Source: Alphaproteobacteria bacterium (GTDB lineage: Bacteria; Pseudomonadota; Alphaproteobacteria; UBA9219). From it: a DNA stretch of 10,080 nt. Positions 1 to 5,757 of the stretch are shown in pieces. The notes under the pieces are model-generated. The model was given only the letters and a program-made list of their open reading frames with translations. It searched no databases and had not been told where the DNA came from. The first letter of the stretch is position 1. Every line of letters starts with the position of its first letter. Made by a program: the position numbers and the translations under genes. The DNA is taken from the NCBI GenBank assembly GCA_028865155.1, contig JAGWKW010000040.1, positions 1-10,080 of the forward strand, written 5' to 3'.

Positions 1-238
1 CCCATTCGTTGTTGATCGGTCGGGACGGACCCTTGATGCGCCGAACCGACGCGTCGGTGTTGAGCGCGATCACCAGCATGTCGCCGAGCGCGCGCGCCTG
101 TTCGAGATATTCGAGGTGCCCGGCATGCAAAAAGTCGTACACGCCATTGGTCGTGACCACTTTCTTTCCGGATTTTTTCTCTGCCGCGATGATCTCCGCC
201 AGTTCTTCGGCGGGTTTGATGCGGTCGCGGCTGTCCAT
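1..238 (-). CDS. rfaE2: D-glycero-beta-D-manno-heptose 1-phosphate adenylyltransferase (RfaE domain II type), 5' part only
   Basis: Nucleotidyltransferase that uses ATP to make ADP-heptose, the cytoplasmic precursor for the LPS inner core. Only the first 79 codons are in the window; the rest runs off the left edge. The visible part has the family signature [13 protein letters not shown] (residues 29-41), with the HxGH nucleotide-binding motif at 38-41, then [12 protein letters not shown] and the [17 protein letters not shown] block (60-76). The usual family text is TNGCFDLLHAGH, so VYDF is a mild variant. The protein starts about 25 residues before the core, so there is no fused kinase domain ahead of it as in bifunctional HldE. 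The start ATG at 238 has a good ribosome site, TAAGGAG, 8 bases upstream. infC lies upstream on the same strand, 102 bases away, with two hairpin elements between. Identification is strong; a separate hldA-type kinase would be expected elsewhere. Confidence 0.9.
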   Translation of the reverse strand, partial: MDSRDRIKPAEELAEIIAAEKKSGKKVVTTNGVYDFLHAGHLEYLEQARALGDMLVIALNTDASVRRIKGPSRPINNEW

Positions 239-260
239 AGCGAAGGCTCCTTATGGCTGT

Positions 261-286
261 GGATCCCGGCTTGCGCCGGGATGACG
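261..286. repeat. Dispersed palindromic repeat (REP-like)
   Basis: A perfect 8-bp stem, ATCCCGGC (263-270) and GCCGGGAT (275-282), with loop TTGC, followed by GACGG. Translated on the minus strand in one frame it reads VIPAQAGIH, the peptide typically produced when this class of proteobacterial intergenic repeat is accidentally translated. It sits just upstream of the ribosome site of rfaE2. The family assignment rests on memory of the consensus; only one copy is in the window. Confidence 0.7.
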
Positions 287-295
287 GCCTTGCGA

Positions 296-330
296 TTGAT
301 TTTTTCCGGCCTGCGGCCATAAAAAATCAA
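296..330 (-). terminator. Long stem-loop after infC (possible terminator or mRNA 3'-end structure)
   Basis: A 10-bp perfect A/T-rich outer stem (296-305 with 321-330) encloses a GC-rich inner stem GGCC/GGCC (308-311 with 315-318) with loop TGC; a 2x2 mismatch separates the two. It begins 11 bases past the infC stop. The U-run lies in the ascending arm and not after the hairpin, so it is not a textbook intrinsic terminator. It may end or protect the infC transcript, or simply be an extended palindrome. Confidence 0.45.
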
Positions 331-340
331 GCACGGCTCG

Positions 341-898
341 TCACTTCGCCGCCATGATCATGATCATCTGGCGTCCTTCGAAGCTCGGCTCGGATTCGAC
401 CTTGCCGTAAGGGTCGAGCTCGGCGCGCACTTTGGTGAAGACGTCATGCGCGATTTCCTGATGCGCCATTTCACGGCCCCGGAAACGCATCGTGACCTTG
501 ACCTTGTCGCCGTCCTTCAGGAACGCGGTTGCGGCCTTCATCTTGATGCCGAAATCGTGGTCGTCGATAGTCGGGCGCAGCTTGATCTCTTTCAGTTCGA
601 TGACCTTCTGCTTCTTGCGCGCCTCGGCAGCTTTTTTCTGCATTTCGTATTTGTATTTGCCGTAATCCAGAACCTTGCACACGGGCGGTTCGGCGTTAGG
701 CGAGATTTCGACGAGGTCAAGCCCGGCTTCTTCCGCTATGGCCATGGCTTCGCGGACGCTCATGACGCCGCGCATTTCGCCATCAGCGTCAACAACGCGG
801 ACTTGACGGGCGACGATGCCGCCGTTGACACGGGGGCCGTCGTCTTTTTCGCGCCGGGGCGGTTCGTTGCGACCGCGGCTAAAGGGTGGGGGAGATAT
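341..898 (-). CDS. infC: Translation initiation factor IF3, ATA start codon
   Basis: IF3 binds the 30S subunit, prevents premature 50S joining and checks start-codon and initiator-tRNA pairing. At 185 residues it has the usual length. The N-terminal domain includes DGPRVN (residues 20-25), [20 protein letters not shown] and the signature [20 protein letters not shown]; then the linker [18 protein letters not shown] and the C-terminal domain [19 protein letters not shown] ... [10 protein letters not shown]. The first in-frame ATG (775) would delete the conserved DGPRVN and VRVVDADG segment. Reading upstream, the frame stays open, and an ATA at 898-896 lies 7 bases after AAAGGAG (912-906); no in-frame ATG, GTG or TTG lies between. 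infC genes are known to use rare starts (ATT in E. coli) so that IF3 represses its own translation; ATA here fits that scheme. rpmI and rplT, often downstream, are absent; rfaE2 follows instead. Confidence 0.93.
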   Translation of the reverse strand: MSPPPFSRGRNEPPRREKDDGPRVNGGIVARQVRVVDADGEMRGVMSVREAMAIAEEAGLDLVEISPNAEPPVCKVLDYGKYKYEMQKKAAEARKKQKVIELKEIKLRPTIDDHDFGIKMKAATAFLKDGDKVKVTMRFRGREMAHQEIAHDVFTKVRAELDPYGKVESEPSFEGRQMIMIMAAK

Positions 899-905
899 GG
901 AAAGA

Positions 906-912
906 CTCCTTT
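906..912 (-). promoter_or_regulatory. Ribosome binding site that sets the infC start
   Basis: AAAGGAG on the minus strand, 7 bases before the ATA at 898-896. It is the only strong Shine-Dalgarno in the leader and is the main reason for choosing a non-canonical start over the internal ATG at 775, which has no such site. Confidence 0.8.
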
Positions 913-941
913 GATTAAGTTGCCTAAAAAGGTTACACCGC

Positions 942-958
942 GCGGGAAATCTTCCCGC
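942..958 (-). promoter_or_regulatory. Hairpin in the infC 5' leader
   Basis: Perfect 7-bp stem GCGGGAA/TTCCCGC with a 3-base loop, about 30 bases upstream of the infC ribosome site. No U-tract directly follows, so it is not an obvious attenuator. It could be a leader structure affecting infC translation or mRNA stability. The structure is seen; a role is inference. Confidence 0.35.
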
Positions 959-970
959 ACAAGAGGCTAC

Positions 971-998
971 TAATTAAAGGAAAACGCGCGTTCGTCAA
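971..998 (-). promoter_or_regulatory. Candidate infC promoter
   Basis: On the minus strand TTGACG (998-993) matches 5 of 6 bases of a -35 box. AT-rich hexamers follow: TAATTA at a 16-base spacing, or TTTAAT (5 of 6 to TATAAT) at only 14. Position between the divergent genes and upstream of the leader hairpin is suitable, but the -10 choice is weak. The rest of this gap, 999-1097, leads into the penicillin-binding protein gene and is pyrimidine-rich on the plus strand (about 1017-1052) with no clear promoter that I can name. Confidence 0.3.
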
Positions 999-1097
999 GG
1001 GCGGCGGCGGGTAAATCCTTATTTTCGCCTCCTTTTTATCCTTGTTTTTTCGCTGTTCGTCTGCATTCTCGACCTTTAGTTAACGTTCAGGCATTCG

Positions 1098-3047
1098 ATG
1101 GCACCCCGGAAGAAACGCACGACCTCGTCCCGCAAACCCTCCCGCCGCGACAGCGAAGGCCGGACCTTCGGCGGCTTTTTGCTGCATGCCTTCGTTTTGT
1201 GCGCGATCTGGGGCGTGATCGTCGCCGTCCTTTATGTCGGTTACTGTGCACTCGACCTGCCGGACGTGCATGACGCGACCCAGCCGCCGCGCCGCCCGTC
1301 GGTGGTTATCGAGGCTGCGGACGAAACCGTGTTCGCGCGTTACGGCGATTTCGTCGGCAAGCATGTCACGGTGGCCGAGCTGCCGCGCTATGTGCCCGAA
1401 GCGGTTATCGCCATCGAAGACCGCCGTTTCTACCGCCATTTCGGCATCGACCCCATCGGCATTGCGCGCGCCGCGCTGCGCGACCTGATCGCCGGGCATA
1501 CGGTGGAAGGCGGGTCGACCCTGACGCAGCAGCTTGCCAAAAACCTGTTCCTGTCGCCGCAGCGCACGATCAAGCGCAAGGTGCAGGAAATGCTGCTCGC
1601 GCTGTGGCTCGAACATACCTATACCAAGAACCAGATCCTGTCCGCCTACCTGAACCGCGTTTATCTGGGCAGCGGCGCCTATGGCATCGACGCCGCCGCG
1701 CATACCTATTTCCACAAAAGCGCGACAGAGCTGAATATCCGCGAAGCCGCCATTATCGCGGGCCTGCTGCGCGCGCCGACACGCTATTCGCCGATGAACA
1801 ATCCCGAAGCGGCGATGGAGCGCGCCAAGATCGTTTTGAAGGATATGGTCGAGCAGGGCTATATCACCAGGGCGCAGCGGCGCGCCGCAATCGCTTATGC
1901 ACCACCGCCGGAACACAGTACATCGGCTGGCGGCGCGGTGCATTATTTCGCCGACTGGATATACAACCAGATCGGGCCGTTGGTGCAGGATACCCAGCGC
2001 GACATGGTCGTGAAAACGACGCTGAGCCTGCCGCTCGAGCGTGACGCGGAAAAGCAGATCGACGCGACGCTGAACAAATACGGCAAGGCGCGGCATGTGT
2101 CGCAGGCGGCGCTGGTCACGCTTGCGCCCGACGGGGCGGTGCGCGCGATGGTCGGCGGGCGGAATTACCGCGAGAGCCAGTTCAACCGCGTGACGCAAGC
2201 TTTGCGCCAGCCCGGATCGTCCTTTAAGCCCATCGTCTATCTTGCGGCCATCGAAGGCGGGCTGAAGCCTGACGATATCCTGATGGATGAGCCGATCACG
2301 GTTGGCGATTACTCGCCGGTCGATTACGACAAACATTTCCAAGGGCCGGTGACTGCGCGCCATGCGCTTGCGGATTCGATCAATACCGTGGCGGTGCGTT
2401 TGTTCGTGCGGGTTGGCGCGGCCAAGGTCGTTTCGACCGCGCGCGACCTTGGCATCACTTCGCCGCTCGAACGCGATGCCGCGCTGGCTTTGGGGGCGAG
2501 CGAGGTTTCGCCGCTCGAACTCGCAACCGCCTATGCCGCCATCGCGTCGGGCGGCAAGGCGATCTCGCCCTATGCGGTGCGGGAGATCGACAGCCGTTCG
2601 GGGCAGGTTCTGTACCGCCATCCCGAAGTGACGCCGCCGCAGGTCGTCGATGCGAATGCCGATGCGACGCTGATCAATATGATGCAATCCGTCGTGACCG
2701 ACGGCACCGGCAAAAAGGCTGCGCTCGGCGGGCGTCCGGTCGCGGGCAAGACAGGAACGACGTCCGATTACCGCGACGCGTGGTTCGCGGGCTTCACGGC
2801 GGATTACACGACCGTGGTGTGGATGGGCAACGACGACAATACGCCGATGAAATATGTGACCGGCGGGCTGGTTCCAGCGGAGCTGTGGCATAATTATATG
2901 ATGGAAGCCGAGCGGGGATTGCCCGAACGGCCGCTGAGCGGCGGCGGCAATATTTTGCAGCGCGCGATCAACGGCGCGGGCGCGGTGGCGGGGCAGGCGG
3001 TCGAAAGCCTCGGCGATTTCATCAACAGTATTTTAGGCAAGCACTAA
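1098..3047 (+). CDS. Class A penicillin-binding protein (PBP1A family), bifunctional transglycosylase/transpeptidase
   Basis: Polymerises lipid II into glycan strands and cross-links the stem peptides in the periplasm, anchored by one N-terminal membrane helix. Order in the 649 residues: basic cytoplasmic tail (1-24), membrane segment (about 25-50), GT51 glycosyltransferase with EDRRFYRHFG (107-116, catalytic Glu107), EGGSTLTQQLAKNLFL (137-152) and the NRVYLGSGAYGIDAA block (186-200), then the transpeptidase with SSFK (374-377, nucleophile Ser374), SIN (427-429) and KTGTT (551-555). All catalytic motifs are present. It is shorter than E. coli PBP1A (about 850), lacking extra insert domains, as is common for short alphaproteobacterial 1A-type paralogues. 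The ATG at 1098 is preceded only by a weak AGG 6 bases upstream. Its TAA overlaps the TAG of the convergent DUF4336 gene. Subtype (mrcA, pbpC or a paralogue) cannot be settled from sequence alone, so no symbol is given. Confidence 0.95.
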   Translation: MAPRKKRTTSSRKPSRRDSEGRTFGGFLLHAFVLCAIWGVIVAVLYVGYCALDLPDVHDATQPPRRPSVVIEAADETVFARYGDFVGKHVTVAELPRYVPEAVIAIEDRRFYRHFGIDPIGIARAALRDLIAGHTVEGGSTLTQQLAKNLFLSPQRTIKRKVQEMLLALWLEHTYTKNQILSAYLNRVYLGSGAYGIDAAAHTYFHKSATELNIREAAIIAGLLRAPTRYSPMNNPEAAMERAKIVLKDMVEQGYITRAQRRAAIAYAPPPEHSTSAGGAVHYFADWIYNQIGPLVQDTQRDMVVKTTLSLPLERDAEKQIDATLNKYGKARHVSQAALVTLAPDGAVRAMVGGRNYRESQFNRVTQALRQPGSSFKPIVYLAAIEGGLKPDDILMDEPITVGDYSPVDYDKHFQGPVTARHALADSINTVAVRLFVRVGAAKVVSTARDLGITSPLERDAALALGASEVSPLELATAYAAIASGGKAISPYAVREIDSRSGQVLYRHPEVTPPQVVDANADATLINMMQSVVTDGTGKKAALGGRPVAGKTGTTSDYRDAWFAGFTADYTTVVWMGNDDNTPMKYVTGGLVPAELWHNYMMEAERGLPERPLSGGGNILQRAINGAGAVAGQAVESLGDFINSILGKH

Positions 3048-3736
3048 AGCAGCCAGCCGAAAGCCTTGCGCACGAACCCGGCAGCGTTGTCGGACGGCAA
3101 ATCGCCATGTGCGATGATGACGCGTTCGATCGGCCACGACAGAATTTTCTGTAGCGCTTCGCGCGCCGCGCGGCGGTTCAAGAAGCTCAGACGCCATTCC
3201 CTCGGTGCGCCGGGGTTGGGTGCAACCAGCCCGTCGAGCCGCATGACAAGGCCGCGCCACCCTTTAGCCCAGCTGCACGGGAAATTCTGGATTAGATCGG
3301 TGAAGATGACGGTGCCGCTCGCGCGGTGGAAGAAAACGACTTCGGTCATGAAAAGGCTGCCGCGCATCAAGACTTGATCGATGTCCGCCGCCCATCCGGA
3401 ATCGGGCGCGTTGGTCAAATCGCCATTGAAGGCGAGGTCTTTGCGGCGGCGCCTCAGCCCGGGCGGAGCGAACATGCGCGCAGCCGGATAGGCCGCTTTC
3501 CATGCGCCGAGATACAGATGATGCAGCTTGTTCGGCGAAACGAGAAAACGCACGGGGCCGAGTGCATCGATCTCGCGCTTCAGCTCTTCGTACAGGGCGA
3601 CAGGGGACCATATAAACAGGCCGCCGTCCGATAATTTGATCGCGGCCATGCGCGTTGAGTAAGGAAAGCCGAAAAAGGACACGGTAGGGCCTTCGGCAAG
3701 CCATATATTAGGGCCGAATGGACGTAACGTTGTCAT
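3044..3736 (-). CDS. DUF4336 family protein, metallo-beta-lactamase-like fold
   Basis: 230-residue cytoplasmic protein of the DUF4336 family, distant relatives of the metallo-beta-lactamase hydrolases; substrate unknown. Recognisable blocks are MTTLRPFGPNIWLAEGP at the start, SPNKLHHLYLGAWKAAYP (67-84), MTEVVFFHRASGTVIFTDLIQNF (130-152) and VAPNPGAPREWR (171-182), ending with IIAHGD (207-212). His72/His73, Asp147 and His210 sit where the superfamily places metal ligands, but the full HxHxDH motif is missing, which is usual for this family. The frame is open for 96 more codons upstream through rsmD, but that part is a shadow; the ATG at 3736 has a strong AGGAGG about 4 bases ahead and matches the family start. 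It overlaps the 3' end of rsmD by 29 bases, so the two are probably co-transcribed. Confidence 0.85.
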   Translation of the reverse strand: MTTLRPFGPNIWLAEGPTVSFFGFPYSTRMAAIKLSDGGLFIWSPVALYEELKREIDALGPVRFLVSPNKLHHLYLGAWKAAYPAARMFAPPGLRRRRKDLAFNGDLTNAPDSGWAADIDQVLMRGSLFMTEVVFFHRASGTVIFTDLIQNFPCSWAKGWRGLVMRLDGLVAPNPGAPREWRLSFLNRRAAREALQKILSWPIERVIIAHGDLPSDNAAGFVRKAFGWLL

Positions 3737-4301
3737 TCCACCTCCTGAAAAAATGCAGCATCGGCTCGCCATAGCCGCGTGCGAGGACAAGCTCGCAGCC
3801 TTCCGGCGTTTCGAGCGTTTCGTTTTTCGCCGTTTCCGCGACGATGACGGCATGCGGCGCGATCCATCCGGCCGTATCGAGCGCGGCAAAGGAAGCGGGA
3901 ATAAGATTTTTGCGATAGGGTGGGGCAAGGAAAACCAGTTTGGCTGGATGTGGGGCAGGCGGCGGGTTAGTCGCGTCGACGGCGAAGATGGCGCATTTGT
4001 CTTCGATGCCCAGATGCGCCGCATTGCCTCGCGCGATTTTCAGCGCCTGCGCATCGCGGTCGAACAGGGCTGCGTGACCCGCGCCGCGCGAGACGGCTTC
4101 GAATGCCAGCGCGCCCGTACCGCAAAAAGCGTCGAGGACATGGGTGTCTTCGTCGAACAGATCGCCGATGCCTTTGCCCCAGTCGCGATGTTCGAGGACG
4201 TTGAACAAAGCCTGCCGGACGCGATCCATCATGGGCCGCGTGACGGTCGAAAGGGGCGGTTCGATTTTTCGCCCGCGCAATGTGCCGCCGACGATACGCA
4301 T
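3708..4301 (-). CDS. rsmD: 16S rRNA (guanine-N2)-methyltransferase RsmD, with altered catalytic motif
   Basis: SAM-dependent enzyme that methylates G966 (E. coli numbering) of 16S rRNA in the 30S subunit. The 197 residues match the family: MRIVGGTLRGRKIEPP at the start, TRPMMDRVRQALFNVL (21-36), SAM-binding motif VLDAFCGTGALAFEAVSRGA (55-74), the acidic LFDRDAQAL (79-87), and GYGEPMLHFFRR near the end. The catalytic motif, normally DPP(F/Y), reads FLAPPYRKN: the first position is Ala126 (codon GCC at the expected place) in place of Asp. Whether this homologue is still active is uncertain; the rest of the protein is intact with no frameshift. The ATG follows the stop of the upstream gene with no base between (TGA then ATG) and has no Shine-Dalgarno of its own, implying translation by coupling. 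Confidence 0.9.
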   Translation of the reverse strand: MRIVGGTLRGRKIEPPLSTVTRPMMDRVRQALFNVLEHRDWGKGIGDLFDEDTHVLDAFCGTGALAFEAVSRGAGHAALFDRDAQALKIARGNAAHLGIEDKCAIFAVDATNPPPAPHPAKLVFLAPPYRKNLIPASFAALDTAGWIAPHAVIVAETAKNETLETPEGCELVLARGYGEPMLHFFRRWNDNVTSIRP

Positions 4302-4757
4302 TCAGTTGGGCTCAGGAGAAGATGGTGAAGGATAGCGAGTGAAGTGGGCACGCACCTGATCGGCAAAATAGTCAGGTAAATATTTAAGGGGCTTGAGGCA
4401 AAAATGAGGAGGTTTATCTTTTCTATAGATTTGCCATGCGCTTGTGTCGGTTTTGAAATCGAGCCCCAAATCCATAAGCATGAAATGAAGCGCAAGCATA
4501 TCGCGTTCCGAAAGATGACAGAGAGTGCGGTTTTGTTCCAATGAAAGATCGATGATATCGCCAAGATGGAGGTGATGCTTCATAAGTTTTTCTACACCTC
4601 TATCGGAAAGATAATTATAGAACAGCTCGTCATGCACAAAATAATCGAGCAACGAAAAATATTGCGCCGTTGCCGGGGCAAGCGACCTATATATCGCGAT
4701 CTGTTCGTGTAAATCGTCGAACAGCTCCAGATCGGTGTAATCGAGCGGATAAGACAT
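4302..4757 (-). CDS. Unrecognised 151-residue protein, low-GC gene coupled to rsmD
   Basis: I do not recognise a family. The product is soluble-looking, probably mostly helical, rich in Leu, Asp, His and aromatic residues, with LHEQIAIYRSLAPATAQYFS (residues 16-35), LFYNYLSDRGVEKLMKHHLH (45-64), RDMLALHFMLMDLGLDF and a Pro/Ser-rich tail PSPSSPEPN. There is no signal peptide or membrane span. I count 42% GC over 4381-4680, clearly below the neighbours (one hand-counted line of xseA is 67%). The stop TGA abuts the rsmD ATG, so it is integrated into that operon, and no competing frame of similar length exists here. The ATG at 4757 has a poor ribosome site (TTTTAAGA). rluB ends 66 bases upstream. 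Composition suggests acquisition from elsewhere or relaxed selection; that it is translated is inferred from the long open frame and its placement. Confidence 0.75.
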   Translation of the reverse strand: MSYPLDYTDLELFDDLHEQIAIYRSLAPATAQYFSLLDYFVHDELFYNYLSDRGVEKLMKHHLHLGDIIDLSLEQNRTLCHLSERDMLALHFMLMDLGLDFKTDTSAWQIYRKDKPPHFCLKPLKYLPDYFADQVRAHFTRYPSPSSPEPN

Positions 4758-4778
4758 TCTTAAAATCGCTTGTTCATT

Positions 4779-4802
4779 GCTTATAGAGCCGAAACTATAA
4801 GC
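4779..4802. promoter_or_regulatory. 8-bp dyad upstream of the orphan gene (possible operator/promoter)
   Basis: GCTTATAG (4779-4786) and CTATAAGC (4795-4802) form a perfect inverted repeat around 8 bases. On the minus strand both half-sites contain -10-like hexamers (TATAGT, TATAAG) 22-45 bases before the ATG at 4757. It could be a regulator binding site over the promoter of the 151-codon gene, or a short hairpin. No convincing -35 box is placed at standard spacing. Confidence 0.35.
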
Positions 4803-4810
4803 GTAATGGC

Positions 4811-4840
4811 AAAAAGCAAAGCCTTATTTTTTGGCTTTTT
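4811..4840 (-). terminator. Possible intrinsic terminator of rluB
   Basis: On the minus strand, stem AAAGCC/GGCTTT (4838-4833 with 4823-4818), a 9-base loop containing the rluB stop codon, then GC and TTTTT (4815-4811). The stem is short and only half GC, so termination may be partial, allowing read-through into the downstream genes. Confidence 0.4.
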
Positions 4841-5606
4841 TCCTTTGCGCGAAAAAGCCGCCCAGCGAATCTTTCAGGGCGCGGCGCGGTACTTCCTCGA
4901 TATTGCCGCGCGGCAGGGTGCCGAGCTGGAACGGCCCGAACGAGGTGCGGATCAGCCGCGTCACCTGCAATCCCATATGTTCCATGATCTTGCGGACTTC
5001 GCGGTTCTTGCCTTCGCGGATCGTGACCGACAGCCAGACATTTGATGCGTCCGCTTTCTGCTTTTTCTCGATCTCGGCCTTGATGCCGTCATAGCGTATG
5101 CCGGAAATCGTCACGCCGTCGGCGAGTTTTTTAAGCCGATCCGCATCCATCGCGCCATGCACGCGCACCCGGTAATGGCGCAGCCATGCGTTTTGCGGCA
5201 ATTCCATGTGCCGCGCCAGCTCGCCGTCATTGGTCAAAAGCAGCAAGCCCTCGGTATTGAAGTCGAGCCGCCCGACGCTGACCACCCTCGGCATTTCGGG
5301 CGGCAGTTTTTCGAACACGGTCGGGCGGCCTTGCGGGTCGCGCGCCGTCGTGATCGTGCCCGCCGGTTTGTGGTACCGCCAGATGCGCGTTTCTTCGGGC
5401 GCGTCGATGGGTTTGCCGTCGACCGTGACGATGTTTTTTTCGGTAACATTGAGAGCAGGCGAGATCAGCTTTTTGCCGTCCACGGCCACGCGGCCTTCGG
5501 CGATCAGCCGTTCAGCGTCGCGGCGCGAGCAGACGCCGGCGCGCGCCAGCCGCTTGGCGATGCGCTCGCCCTCATATGTTTTTGCCTTGTTGTCTTTCTT
5601 TTCCAT
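4824..5606 (-). CDS. rluB: 23S rRNA pseudouridine synthase, RluB type
   Basis: Converts a uridine of the 23S rRNA peptidyl-transferase region (U2605 in E. coli) to pseudouridine. From the chosen ATG the protein has 260 residues. The S4 RNA-binding domain comes first (GERIAKRLARAGVCSRRDAERLIAEGRV, 13-40), followed by KPAGTITTARDPQGRPTVFEKLP (80-102) and the catalytic VGRLDFNTEGLLLLTNDG (111-128) with Asp115; then IREGKNREVRKIMEHMGL (196-213) and SFGPFQLG (222-229), ending in a basic tail. The RluB/E/F subfamily is certain; RluB over RluE/F rests on the S4 domain and overall likeness to alphaproteobacterial RluB. The frame remains open upstream to 5885 but this crosses the inverted repeat and overlaps tadA. 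ATGs at 5606 and 5615 are both possible, and neither has a clear ribosome site. Confidence 0.92.
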   Translation of the reverse strand: MEKKDNKAKTYEGERIAKRLARAGVCSRRDAERLIAEGRVAVDGKKLISPALNVTEKNIVTVDGKPIDAPEETRIWRYHKPAGTITTARDPQGRPTVFEKLPPEMPRVVSVGRLDFNTEGLLLLTNDGELARHMELPQNAWLRHYRVRVHGAMDADRLKKLADGVTISGIRYDGIKAEIEKKQKADASNVWLSVTIREGKNREVRKIMEHMGLQVTRLIRTSFGPFQLGTLPRGNIEEVPRRALKDSLGGFFAQRKKAKK

Positions 5607-5622
5607 GCGCGGCATATATACA

Positions 5623-5727
5623 CCGTCAACTTGAAAACCCGAAAAAGTTTTTGGTCGCGTCTGCTTAACTTTATTAAGCTCTTTCATCACGGCGACGAAA
5701 AACTTTTTCGGGTTTTCAAGCGGACGG
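5623..5727. repeat. Long near-perfect inverted repeat between rluB and tadA
   Basis: The arms 5630-5652 and 5698-5720 are perfect 23-base reverse complements (AT-rich, with runs of five A and five T). After one G/G mismatch the stem continues for 5 bp (5654-5658 with 5692-5696), and outside a 2x2 mismatch it continues for 5 bp (5623-5627 with 5723-5727). The loop holds a further hairpin, GCTTAA/TTAAGC (5663-5668 with 5674-5679). ACCGT occurs directly at 5622-5626 and 5728-5732, overlapping the outer stem. It fills most of the divergent gap, so it would lie in or near both 5' leaders. It could be a miniature inverted-repeat element, a cruciform, or a leader RNA structure; no coding region is inside. 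Confidence 0.85.
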
Positions 5728-5757
5728 ACCGTAGAGAAAGATCGGGGAGATGTCGAG

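Noticed and set aside
70..330. 86-codon minus-strand frame containing VIPAQAGIH
   Set aside because: It is an accidental translation of a palindromic repeat plus an out-of-frame read of rfaE2.
1080..2891. 603-codon open frame on the minus strand opposite the penicillin-binding protein gene
   Set aside because: The plus-strand frame contains every catalytic motif of a class A PBP. The antisense product is Arg/His-rich with no recognisable domain, as expected from GC-rich codon shadowing.
3737..4024. Upstream extension of the DUF4336 frame by 96 codons
   Set aside because: The extension lies inside rsmD in another frame, is Ser/Arg/Lys-rich and unlike the family. A strong ribosome site precedes the ATG at 3736.
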